From assembly GCF_000209165.1 (NCBI RefSeq), contig NC_009043.1, forward strand, positions 1,550,001-1,614,000: a stretch of 64,000 nt of DNA, in the 5' to 3' direction. The position numbers and the translations under genes are program-made. The notes beneath the pieces were generated by a model. That model was not told where the DNA came from. It was given only the letters and a program-made list of their open reading frames with translations, and made no database searches. Shown one piece after another: positions 1-9,900 of this stretch (the first letter of the stretch is position 1; each line of letters begins with the position of its first letter). This DNA comes from Scheffersomyces stipitis CBS 6054 (Eukaryota; Ascomycota; Pichiomycetes; Serinales; Debaryomycetaceae).

Positions 1-323
1 TTCTGGAGTTTCTTCCAGAATTCAGACTTGAACAAGTCATTTTCAGATGCGAACCTTCTAGTGCTAACAGTGGAACCATCGTCAAATTTGTGAACACGGT
101 AAGATGAATCTTTGGTAGTTGTTTCATTAATTCCGAAGTGAGGGAGTGGACCGTCCAGATCTCCGTCTTCGGAAGCATCATTTGAGTAGGTTATTAGTTC
201 TGAGCTTACCACACATTCAGTTTCGAAAGAGACAAGAGAGCTCAGGCTGTTGTTGGCACCACATTGAAGTGGAAGTGCAGAGACAGTTTCTGAGAGGAAC
301 AACCAGAGAGTTAAGAAAAGCAT
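1..323 (-). CDS. Secreted or membrane protein, N-terminal part (cut by left edge)
   Basis: The minus strand is open from an ATG at 323 to the window edge, about 107 codons with no stop. It begins MLFLTLWLFLSETVSALP, a convincing signal peptide (hydrophobic core, A-x-A-like end near residue 16), so the product enters the secretory pathway. The mature part has two cysteines near residues 21 and 37, many Ser/Thr, an acidic stretch (DASEDGDLDG) and an N-x-T site. I do not recognise the family. The 3' part lies outside the window, so length, membrane anchor and function cannot be judged. No homologue is assigned. Confidence 0.6.
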   Translation of the reverse strand, partial: MLFLTLWLFLSETVSALPLQCGANNSLSSLVSFETECVVSSELITYSNDASEDGDLDGPLPHFGINETTTKDSSYRVHKFDDGSTVSTRRFASENDLFKSEFWKKLQ

Positions 324-1647
324 CTTTCAAGTATGGCTGAGTCTGAAGAAAAGATAAATGGAGAAAAATCTCAGGGCATGTTTGCAAATTTTGTATACGA
401 TCAGGATTGTACCATTAAATAGAGATGATTTTGCAATGCTGGAGACGTTACTTATTCTCGCAGTTGCAAAAATGTATTAAGCTTGGCTGCAATATTTTTA
501 AGCGTAAGCAAAAAATGCTGCATGCCGAACTTCAAAAGTGCTGCATGCATAATAAGTTGCAACACTTTAAGAGAATTTCCTCTGTAAGCTGCTAGAAGAA
601 GTTATCATATGACAATTTAAGCATCGTAAACCCGCCACTGCTAGGAGCCCCATCGGCGTTTCGTGCTCTTCCCCAAATGGTCAATCTAACAAAGAACAGG
701 AAAAAGCGTGTCCAAATTTACAACCGTGTCTCCGTGTTAGCCACAGGCTCAAACCAACAAATTGCAATATGAAGGTTTAATGTCAAAATCACAATACTAA
801 ACGTCAGGCAGAATCTAAAATACCCCACAGCTATCTCTTATTCCAGAAGGCTCAAAACAGCCGAAGTAAACAAATCGGCACAATCCTTGAAGCACTGAGC
901 CGGACTCACCTCTCCTTCCTTGCCCTACAATTTGAACGTTGACATCGTATTGGGTGGTATCGGCTGGAAAATACCTGACCTGGCACAAGCCTACCAGCCT
1001 TCAGGAATTAACTAGTAGGGGCCAAATGTGGAAGGAAATTCCTCCTTATTCGTCCGGATGTCGGCTGTGGAGTCAGAGGCTTCGGCAATCTTCGGGTTGC
1101 ATATGCTGAAAAGTTTTCATTTGTAGAACTGCTGTGGCACTTCAGGAAGATGGCCAGCTAGTCTACTCTGCAAAGATAGTGTCATAATTCTAGAAATTAG
1201 CAGAGCATAAACCGTAGTGGTTATTGTATTCTTGTAGCTAGCAGAAGTAGAATTCGCATCTCGGTAGCTGGTCGCATTTTTCCGTGATAGAGCCGATTTT
1301 ATCGGTTGCAATTTTTTTGCCAGACCACTAATAGCGCACTTAATTTAATTTGAACAGGAACTGTTATTGCCGTTGCTGGGGAAGCAAGAAACAAATGACG
1401 TCTCGGGATCAAAGTAGATTATGCTGCTAATTAGTAGAGCCGATTAGTCCATCGGTAGTATTAAAACTAGACGCGAAGTGTGATTTATAATACAATAGTA
1501 AATGTAAAATGTGAATGTGAATGTATTAAATGCTGAATATGCCAATTAAACTATGTACAAGCAATGTAACCCAACCAAGTTATCCGAACTAAAGACTCAT
1601 GAACATCATTAAATATTAGTAAAGTAATCAACTGACTACTTGAACGA
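324..1647. other. Intergenic, no gene seen
   Basis: Contains the promoter of the left-edge secreted gene and the 3' flank of the WW-domain gene. The only pattern I noted is a direct repeat of TGCTGCATGC at 516-525 and 539-548, each holding the palindrome GCATGC. Short ORFs here lack conserved features. Confidence 0.5.
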
Positions 1648-2439
1648 TTAGTAGAAATCCTTTAGTATTTCCAATCTCAATTCTCTTCTTTCCAATTCTT
1701 TGTCTACGTTATATTGTTGAATGTGGTCCTGTTCGTCTTCCTCTTCGTCGTCGTTGTAGTAGTAGTAGTTGCTGCTGCCGTCTCTAATGTAGGTGTAGTC
1801 AAAAAAGGAATGCACTTCCTCTTCGTCGTCCAGTTGCATGGAATCGATGCTGGCGTCTTCATCGCTGTTGTAGGCTGTAGTCACCATAGACGTTCCGGCA
1901 AAGTTCTTAAAGTTGGTGAGGTTGTTCAACAAGAATTCGTCATCTAATCCAGACAACATGCTCGAAGTCTCGGGTGTAGCTGTGGCAGTCGTATCCATGG
2001 CAAGTGTAGCGGAGCCAAAGTCGGCGACGTCGGAATTTATTTCCGAAGCGCTATATTCAGCGTAGAGCGAGCCGTTAGAAACTCTTTTGCCATGAGAGCC
2101 GTTAGAAGATATGGACGACTCGCGTGACTTGGACGACTTCAACGACAAAGCGGTGCCGATTTTCGACAATACCGAGCCGGAGCTGGAGGTTCTTTTCTTG
2201 GGTTCAGCCTGCAAAGGGCAGGCGGTGGACGAAGCTGTGCGCTTCAACTTGTGGAAGAAGCCGTGTTTGGGGCCGACGGAATTAGACGACATAGTCGACA
2301 CGGTAGAAGGAGAGTGGCTCACCTCACAGGGCGAGTCGAACGTGATGGTGCCGTCTACGGTGTTGATGTAGTAGTACTGGCTGAGGGTCTGGTCGTACTG
2401 CAACTTCCATGGAGTTGTGTAGGAATTGTGTCTCGTCAT
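1648..2439 (-). CDS. WW-domain protein
   Basis: 263 aa with one WW domain at the extreme N-terminus: W11, the aromatic block Y22-Y24, N26, then F34 and P37. The second signature Trp is replaced by Phe, which is tolerated in some WW domains. WW domains bind proline-rich (PPxY-type) peptides, so this is probably an adaptor. The rest is low complexity: Ser-rich basic segments (about 45-120), then an acidic region with runs of Tyr, Asp and Glu (about 195-250). The C-terminus ERRELRLEILKDFY looks helical. It resembles small yeast WW proteins such as Wwm1 only in the domain. The Tyr/Asp/Glu tracts make the opposite strand open too; that reading is not taken as a gene. Confidence 0.75.
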   Translation of the reverse strand: MTRHNSYTTPWKLQYDQTLSQYYYINTVDGTITFDSPCEVSHSPSTVSTMSSNSVGPKHGFFHKLKRTASSTACPLQAEPKKRTSSSGSVLSKIGTALSLKSSKSRESSISSNGSHGKRVSNGSLYAEYSASEINSDVADFGSATLAMDTTATATPETSSMLSGLDDEFLLNNLTNFKNFAGTSMVTTAYNSDEDASIDSMQLDDEEEVHSFFDYTYIRDGSSNYYYYNDDEEEDEQDHIQQYNVDKELERRELRLEILKDFY

Positions 2440-3693
2440 GGCGGAGCAAGCGAAAATGTATACAGATGGGCCGATATCGAATCGCGGTCTGTCTATCAGA
2501 TTATATCAAGATGAAACCAGGATGAAAATCACGAAGAAGCTCAAAACGAAATGTCTAGTCGAGATAAGACGAAGATGAAATTAAAGATGAATCTCGAAAA
2601 CTGAGATAACTTTGCCGCCATATATATATAAATAGCCATTTGCCATAAAGACCGAATTTGTTGAGGTTTGAGCCACTGGCTTACGGAACACTTTCGTTAT
2701 AGCCGGCATACTTAGAGCTTCCGAGCCTGCGCCAGTATTTCCGCCGCTGGTGTCTGAGTTAAATCCGCTGATTATTAATTTCCTGCCTGCATTAGGTAAC
2801 GGCCGAATTCTGGTGACGAAAAACTTCTCGCGCTTACTTAAGCGCTGTGCAGGTCCCGGCCGAACCACCAGCCCTGACGGCGGTGACAAATGTCCTGCAC
2901 ACACCACTAGTCAGATTTTGGTAATTTGTGCACAGAATTTTTCTGTCAGCTCATCGGTTTCTTTTTGCTCATCTCTGGAGTCCGCTTACAATAGGAATGG
3001 GTTTCTTCTACGTGTTTCTAAAACCGATTAGTGGTGGTTATTGGGAATTATTTTCTGGGGGTGCACAGAGATACAAACCGTAACCTTAACTTTAGTTGCA
3101 ATTTTGGCATGGCTGACGAGTTTAGTGTCCCGCAGCTTGCGAATAATATTTCACCTAGACTTCTTTACTAACCGGTTAGTTTCTCTAGACCTTCACAGCC
3201 GTTGGCATTTTGACTAATGTCTCGATTTTAAACGATTATATAATCGGGCTTTGCTGAAAAGGGAATAAACGTTGCACTCCAGCTTTTTCTTTTGCTCAGC
3301 CCTACGCTCCGCCCATCTCTCGTATCAACGAAGCCGTGCCAGAGAGCCGTTTCTCTCCCGTAGACCATCGTAGCCTGATTGTCTTATCCTGGTTCTCGCA
3401 TTGCTCCAGATTCTGTGCAATCAGCTCAGCCGAATTGGATCACTATCATCTATTGTCCTGTACCCTTGTTTCGGTGATTGTCCAGAATCTGGCTGATTAA
3501 ATCTAATCTCACTACTAGGGACGAAGCCTACTGACTATCTGTTCCCCACATGACTTGAATTGGCAATTCTGAATACAATGTATTACTCACCGTTTCTTCT
3601 CTTTTCCGAATCTAGATCATATAACCAACGGCTCTCGCCTTACGTCGCCGCAGCTGATATGAGATTTAAATGTTTTCATATCCAGCGAACTTA
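2440..3693. other. Intergenic, no supported gene
   Basis: Upstream region of the WW-domain gene (minus) and 3' flank of REX2. Overlapping ORFs near 2581-3031 lack an ATG or any recognisable domain. An isolated TACTAAC at 3166-3172 has no matching 5' splice site or downstream exon. I see no RNA gene. Confidence 0.45.
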
Positions 3694-4578
3694 CTAGGTC
3701 TTCCTGGACACCTGTGCCTTCTCTTCACTCTTTTGTTTGGCTAGAGCTTGGATCTCGTTCATCTTCTCCTCTTGAAAGGCCTGGACAACGTCCTTTGTTT
3801 CCTGCTTGTTTTTGAAGTAGTAGTCACGGTACCATTTCAACTGGGCAAGACTCTCAAGAATATCCGATTTTGCCGTATGGAGCCCGGTCTTTTTCGGACA
3901 GCACTTCATGAGCTCAGGATTGTGTCTACGGCCGAACTCCATGATCGTAGAAACATCCACCAACCGGTAATGCAAATGGTCTGTTACGCGAGGCATGTCT
4001 TTCATCAAGAATATCTTGTCCATGTGGATCGAATTGCCGGCAAGAATGCCAACACGCGATTGTGGAATGTACTTTACAATGTAGCTAAGCAATTCCTGTT
4101 GTACTCTTTCTAGCGTTTGTTCCGGATGATCCAAGATCTTGGCTACTAACCCCGACAGATTGTGTTGACTAACACACCACTCGCCCATGGAATCCAATCG
4201 CTCTTTGCTGTAGTACACTGTAGACTCGTAGCCTTCTTCATCTACGACATTGAGGTCTCCGTCGGTGATAATGCAACACACCTCTATAATGTGATCGTCA
4301 CCAAAAACATCTAACCCCGTCATCTCACAGTCGATCCACACGAGCGGATTGTCCACTTTCTTCGTCTTTCTAAGCAACGCCTGCATTTGGCCAACTTGTT
4401 CGTTGACTTTTTGTCTTTTGTTGGCTCTTCCATCTAAATCTGGCTCCTGGGAAGGAGGAATAGACGATTGGGAGATGTTTTCGGATTGCATTCTGAAGAC
4501 AATTGAAGGGCAGAAAGAATGTGATACTCTGGTGTGTCTAGCAATGGATAAAGGCGACTTTCTCAAGTGTCTGAACAT
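3694..4578 (-). CDS. REX2: Oligoribonuclease / mitochondrial RNA exonuclease
   Basis: 294 aa DEDDh exonuclease of the Orn/REXO2 family, which degrades 2-5 nt RNA to mononucleotides and in yeast acts mainly in mitochondria and in snRNA/rRNA 3' processing. Catalytic residues are visible: D83 and E85 in WIDCEMTGLD, D187 in GNSIHMDK, and H234 with D239 in TGLHTAKSDI. The first 30 residues are rich in Arg/His/Ser with no acidic residue, as in a mitochondrial presequence; a second Met at residue 30 could give a non-mitochondrial form. Length is slightly above yeast Rex2 (about 269 aa) because of that leader and a polar linker (31-70). It is divergent from the EXPERA gene with 193 bp between the starts. 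Confidence 0.92.
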   Translation of the reverse strand: MFRHLRKSPLSIARHTRVSHSFCPSIVFRMQSENISQSSIPPSQEPDLDGRANKRQKVNEQVGQMQALLRKTKKVDNPLVWIDCEMTGLDVFGDDHIIEVCCIITDGDLNVVDEEGYESTVYYSKERLDSMGEWCVSQHNLSGLVAKILDHPEQTLERVQQELLSYIVKYIPQSRVGILAGNSIHMDKIFLMKDMPRVTDHLHYRLVDVSTIMEFGRRHNPELMKCCPKKTGLHTAKSDILESLAQLKWYRDYYFKNKQETKDVVQAFQEEKMNEIQALAKQKSEEKAQVSRKT

Positions 4579-4618
4579 TGTCTGGAGAAAGAGACGTCTT
4601 GTTGCTCTACTGAAATGT

Positions 4619-4627
4619 TGAAAAATT
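4619..4627 (+). promoter_or_regulatory. RRPE-like element (TGAAAAATT)
   Basis: TGAAAAATT lies 41 bp upstream of the REX2 start within the short REX2/EXPERA divergent promoter. RRPE elements mark ribosome/RNA-processing genes in yeasts. There is no PAC partner here, so this is weaker than the SYO1 and TSR1 examples. Confidence 0.3.
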
Positions 4628-4771
4628 CTATATACTGGTGCACTAATTTTTTTTCATTTGCATCGTGAGACTACCAGATTGGGAGTCCAATATGGAAATC
4701 GTGAAAAAGCTGGAGAATACCGTTTTCTATACGAGACGCTTTTCAGAACTTTCCGTACAATTAAATATAAA

Positions 4772-5266
4772 ATGATCTCGTTAGACTCCTTCTATTTGGC
4801 ATACTACCTTCTTCATATACCCATCACCGTCTTTATCGACTCTACAATTGTGGTACCTCCAGACAGTCAGCTTTCGATCTCAAAACTGATTCTTGAATTT
4901 CATATAGCCCAGAACAGCGATTTTCTTCTCGTTGAAAAGCCATTGTGGTTTACCCTCTTTGGATGGGTCGAGTTGGTATTCCAGTTGCCGTTGTTTGTAT
5001 ACTTTTCTTATAAGATCGCCAGAAATCACACTCACGATGGTCTCTACTTGGTTTTATCCGTGGTGTATGGCTTCAATGCCGCTTTCACCACGTTTGTGTG
5101 TATTGGCTACGCTCTTATTCAAGGTGAGTCTTACGGCTTGACCTCTAGCCAAACTTTGCAATTGGCTGCTATCTACGTTCCGTACTTGCTCATTCCAGGC
5201 TTGATCTTGATTGACTCTGGTTCACGCTTAGTGGGCTTGGTATCCCAAAAGGAAAAGCTGGAATAG
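4772..5266 (+). CDS. EXPERA-domain (TMEM97/sigma-2 receptor type) membrane protein
   Basis: 164 aa with four predicted membrane helices (about 7-22, 57-80, 90-113, 127-147). The start DSFYLAYYLLHIPITVFID and the central segment PLWFTLFGWVELVFQLP fit the EXPERA fold, found in emopamil-binding proteins and TMEM97. The S. cerevisiae counterpart would be YLR050C, an ER membrane protein; mammalian TMEM97 acts in sterol trafficking. The ATG at 4772 is chosen because it places the first helix at the N-terminus and follows an A-rich leader; the open frame reaches further upstream but without an ATG. Family assignment rests on helix pattern and these motifs, not on an alignment. Confidence 0.75.
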   Translation: MISLDSFYLAYYLLHIPITVFIDSTIVVPPDSQLSISKLILEFHIAQNSDFLLVEKPLWFTLFGWVELVFQLPLFVYFSYKIARNHTHDGLYLVLSVVYGFNAAFTTFVCIGYALIQGESYGLTSSQTLQLAAIYVPYLLIPGLILIDSGSRLVGLVSQKEKLE

Positions 5267-5578
5267 ATATTCATATATGTGTTTGTTCGTAAAAGCAAAA
5301 AGAGAAATAGTAACCTCATAGAGATAGATAAATAGCACTAGCAGTTATAATTTTGCTGTGGATAAGCAGATGGTTATAAAATAGTATAGATTAGCTATAG
5401 CTTGTAGCAAACTATGATGGCTATAGTAGTTACAGTTACTGGAAATTCAAAATAAGCGAATTGCGTAATTACATCACTTATAGCAAAGGACTATAGGCAT
5501 TATTACTATAGATCAATCAAACATTCAATGCCGAATAACTTCATAATCAATATTCGCCATTCAACACGAACAACACAT
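5267..5578. other. Convergent intergenic, 3' ends only
   Basis: AT-rich spacer between the converging 3' ends of the EXPERA gene and ACB1. Nothing beyond probable 3'UTRs is seen. Confidence 0.6.
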
Positions 5579-6228
5579 CTAACTGTCGTACTTTTCAATC
5601 AAAGAAGTAGCCAATTCAATGTAGCTCTGCTCGGCTTCTTCTTGAGAGGTACCTTCCAAGTCCTTCCAAGCTTGCCACTTGTACTTGCCCTTGAGGTCAA
5701 AGATACCTGGCTTGTCAGTGGTGTTGTCGCCAACGGTGGCTTGCTTGTACAAACCGTACAACTTCAATAATTCGTCGTCATTAGGACGCTTAGATAAGTT
5801 TTGGACGGCGTTGGCCTATATGCTGCCTGAACACGACTGCTCGTCTGATTTCAAATTGAGATCCATTGAATCAATGCTAGAAATAAGATCAATAATTTCA
5901 AGTTCATCAATGTTATACGTTTGTGAATCAATTCTTGGAAATTAGATTGTCAACAAGTTCAACAACTTCAGTATGACCAATGTCAACTATCCAATGTCCA
6001 CATTATCAAGATTCATTACACCAAAACGTCACAAAATGTTGAAATCAGAAGAAACACTTACGTGTTAAATAGGCACTTAGTTAGTATGCGAAATGAGATC
6101 CGAATTGCTGGAGAAAACCAGCCCGAGCTGAGCCATTGGCAGACAAAACTTTCAAAATTGTATCCGCCAACGAACAGCGCTTTGAATCAGAGCAGACGTA
6201 CTTTGTCAGTGAATTCCTGAGATGGCAT
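5579..6228 (-). CDS. ACB1: Acyl-CoA-binding protein, two exons
   Basis: Spliced gene, join of 6228-6202 (exon 1, 9 codons) and 5815-5579 (exon 2). Exon 1 reads MPSQEFTDK and ends at the donor GTACGT; exon 2 starts after ATATAG with ANAVQNLSKRPNDDELL and continues KLYGLYKQATVGD. The joined product is 87 aa, the usual length of this family. Typical motifs are LYGLYKQATVGD, KPGIFDLKGKYKWQAW and a C-terminal helix ending LIEKYDS; the Tyr and Lys residues of these segments contact the CoA group. The protein carries long-chain acyl-CoA esters in the cytosol for lipid synthesis. The junction is in phase and gives K-A-N-A-V, like K-A-K-A-V in yeast Acb1. An annotation without the intron would lose the N-terminus. 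Confidence 0.88.
5816..6201 (-). other. ACB1 intron (386 nt)
   Basis: Donor GTACGT at 6201-6196 and acceptor TAG at 5818-5816. The only consensus branch site TACTAAC is at 6086-6080, about 265 nt from the acceptor, which is far for a budding yeast. A GTAAGT sits at 6061-6056. The 3' half carries two related A/T-rich segments (near 5865-5965), each with a TTGAA...TTGA...TTGATTCA pattern. Confidence 0.7.
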
Positions 6229-6906
6229 TTTCAATTTGTGGTTACGATATAGTACAAATCTGAGAATAAAAGTGGCACATTTCTGTGCTCCAATTCGCAA
6301 TTTGGCCAGAGAAATGTTGGGTGAGAAAGACAGTTTGTGACGTAATCAGATAGTCGCAACAGTTACTGGAAGCTTACATAAGTAAATGTCACTCTCCAGA
6401 AAAAAATGACATCAACCTGCTGAAGGCAATTTATGTGCATATTCCCATCACGTGAAAATCTCTAATTCTCATAGGGTGATTATCTGATGGACAGTTCTGC
6501 TCCATGTCGTTTTATTTAATAATTCTTAATAATATAGTTTCTATTGTTCTAAATTACGTTTTCTATTTCTAAAAGTTTACACATCGGCTGATGCCTTCGA
6601 TGACCTTATTATCAGTAACTGAGTTTCGCCTGTTCCTAATGAAGTATAGCCGTACTTACAAGTTAACTTGCAAAAAAGAAACTTCCTTCGTTGATCATCT
6701 CTACTATCTCATTAGCATGTATTAACTCTATCTTTATCTGTAAATCTAGAAACAAGCGTCTTCAGCAATCCCGTTACCCTAAGAATCTCGAATTTAGGGA
6801 ATTTGACTAAGGCGTCTTCCGTCATCTCTCTAAATTCTATCAAATTCTCATTTCGGACTTCTGATCTCCAATCTCTCAACTATTCTGTTTGTCTATCTAT
6901 TTTTCT
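6229..6906. other. ACB1 promoter and RIM15 3' flank
   Basis: Holds the ACB1 upstream region with a CACGTG at 6449-6454, about 220 bp before the ACB1 start. RIM15 ends at 6907. No other gene is seen. Confidence 0.55.
6449..6454. promoter_or_regulatory. CACGTG E-box (Cbf1-type) upstream of ACB1
   Basis: TCACGTGA core at 6448-6455. The same palindrome precedes several other genes in this window. Binding by Cbf1 is inferred. Confidence 0.4.
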
Positions 6907-9900
6907 CTATTTTTCACTATCGCTTTCAATAGCTTCGTCGTTTGAGAATTTCTGGATGCATTTCTGGATGTGTACAAGCTCAACTGGTTTCTCGATAACG
7001 TATGAAAACACTTTAGAATCGTTGGCTTCATCAGGAAAACCAGTCACCGCAATCACAGGAGTAGAGGAGTTAATTCCAGTTGTGTACTTGATCAACTTAA
7101 TAGCATCTATTGCTTCAACCTTAGGTAATCTCAAAGCCGTAAAAATGAGATCAAACTTAACTTGACTTGTGGCTCTCCTGATCAATTCGTCTCCATCTGT
7201 GATTGAAACAACGATACAACCCGCTTTCTCCAACAATTTCGTCACACTATGACGAACAACAGAAATAGGTTCACAATATAATACATCCACATCTTTCTTC
7301 GCAATGAGTGAGTCTCCGTTATCGACCGAGTTGCTTGGTAACCTGGAACTTTCACGTCTCTTTCGTATTCTCAAAAGAGCAGACGACTTGTTGTCTTCTG
7401 TATCAGAGCTCGATGAAGAAAATTCTCTAAGAACTTGTTTGGGGAAGACCGAGGCTCTAGTGGTATCTATTTCGTCCCCACTGGAGTAGTTACTGATTCC
7501 CGATCCTAATCGTTCATGCTTCATCGAATGTGGAGATGCCGAAGTCGGTTCGGTGTATTTACTTGGTGAAGAAGAGCGTCCTCCAGCAGCAGCTATAGGA
7601 GAAACTGGCCTTTTGAAAGGACTACCACCAGAACCAGTAAACGAGAATCCTCGTGATCTACCTGTAGGTATAGAATCAGAAGATGACGACGAGAAACTGT
7701 TTCTGTGTTCCAAATGCTCCTTCTTGAACCTGTTGATAACATCCTTATTCTGCTTTTCCAACACATTCAAATTACGATACTGGAAAGAACCAAACTCAGT
7801 GAGATCTGCCAATTTGCTTCCCCTTCTTTCTCTGGTGCCGCTTCCTGGCATGCTTGGAATAGACAATTGGCCCGTGACAGATGAAGCTTTGTCATCGTCT
7901 GATTCGTCTTCATGAGGGAATTGACTTAAATGGGCACCTCTAGCATCAAAGTACTCAGTAGACTCTGGATCATCCAATACTGGCACAAAGGCTGGCTTCT
8001 CTTCGAAGAGGGTATCCCAGTTGATTACAGAAAAGAATGGATGCTGCTTGATTTCATCGGCTCCGTTTACTCCCAATCTCACTGTAGGATCCAAAGTCAA
8101 GAGCCTCTTAATCAAATCCTTCGCATCAGGAGGACAGAATTTGTAGTCTTCTTCTTCAGACAAAGTTGGCCAATCTATGGCTCCTTCCAAGATATTCTTG
8201 AACACCTTGTCCGGACTTTCAGCATGGAACGGAGTATAGCCGTAAAGAAACTCAAACAATATACATCCCAACGACCACCAATCAGAAGATTCACCTTGTC
8301 CTAAACCCTCAATAGTTTCTGGAGCCAAGTAGTCTGGGGTTCCTACAAACTTCTTAAGCTCTGTATCCTTTTCGTTCTTGGGATCGAACAAAGCATAAGA
8401 TGTTATAGAAGTACCATTGTTCAGAGAGGGGCTGACCTGAAAATCATCGTCTACTATTGCAAATGACGATTCAGACGAAGTCCGTGGGAGTATCGGGTTC
8501 AAAATGGGAGATTCAATTCCGCTCGAGTTGGAACCAGATCGACCAGTAGGCTTGAATATAGAGCTTCCCCTATGAGGAGCAGCAGTGGGAGTTTGATTCA
8601 GAGCAAAGTTTTCTAAGAATGTTAAAGTTGGCGAATTCAAGGATCCTACAGAACTCTTTCCATGCTCAACAGTTGGCGAAAGTGAGAATGGCGTAACAGA
8701 ACTGGTTCTCTTGTGATGAAACTCCAATAAAGGCGAATCTCCACCGAGTCCCAATCCTGATACGTTAGCTAGCGGGCTCTGGTTGTGAGGCTGATCTTTG
8801 TGCAGTTGCTGTGTGATGCTTCTTCTGAAGAACTCAATACCGGTTTCAGAAGAACTGCTCTTACGATGCGATCTATGTTGTCTTCCTACAACACCTATTC
8901 TGGATAAGCCAAAATCGGTCAACTTGAGATGACCCTCACTATCTATCAAGATGTTATCTGGCTTCAAGTCACGGTGGATAATTCCGCGCTGGTGAAGATC
9001 GTTAACACCCACAATGATTTCAGCAATGTAGCGCCGTGACCATTCGACATCAACTGTACCCAAAGTCTTGATCAAAGTTCCACAATCACCACCTACTAAG
9101 TATTCCATCACCAAGTACAAGTAGTCCTTGGATTGAAAAGTACTATACAATTGAGCAACGTAGGCTGAATCAGACTGTTTCATCATTACTGCCCGTTCAG
9201 ATCTGACATTCAAGACTTGATTTTTGGCTATCATGTCTCTTTTCTTCAAGCACTTGATAGCTACGTAGTCGCCCGTAAGTCTTCGTTTAGCCAAAAATAC
9301 GGAACCAAATGCTCCCTTACTAATGGGTTTGATAATCTCGTAGTCTCGGATCCCTCCACCGGTAGACTTGGATTGCGGAGTTGTTGAAACCAAGAGTGGA
9401 GAAAGAGGAGGTTTGGTACCGGAGCTTATAGATCCTTTAGTGCTAGTAGAAATTTGAAGAGAAAAGCTGTTACCGCCAGAGTTTGATCTCTTTTCAGTAA
9501 TGCTATCATTGGTATTTTCAGCATTCACAGATGGAGAAGACGATGGCGTAGTACTATCAAACCTAGGATTTGGATTTCTTTGATAAGATGACAAATTCTG
9601 TTTTTCCACATATGGAGCAGGCGAGAGATGTCTTCTAGGAGAGGAAAACGACGAGTTATTTTCTGATGATTTCTTCGACAAGTCTAGATTATTAATCGAT
9701 TCAAGAAGCTCTCGTGAAGTATTAGCTCCATTGGTTGGATTTGGAATGGAAAGGGAGGAGGTTGAAGAGTTTATGGAACTTGTCGTCATCGTACTACTTC
9801 TATGCTCCAATACTGGAGGAGGTCTGTCGCGCAAGAGAATGTCTTTGGGTGTGATAGACTTGAATTGACCCTCCACAAAAGCATCTTGAAACAACCTAGC

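Noticed and set aside
2581..3031. Overlapping open frames on both strands upstream of the WW-domain gene
   Set aside because: The 108-codon minus frame has no ATG at its start, and neither frame has a recognisable domain.
3166..3197. TACTAAC followed by CTCTAG and TTCACAG, a possible 3' splice site
   Set aside because: No matching donor upstream and only a short unremarkable open stretch downstream.
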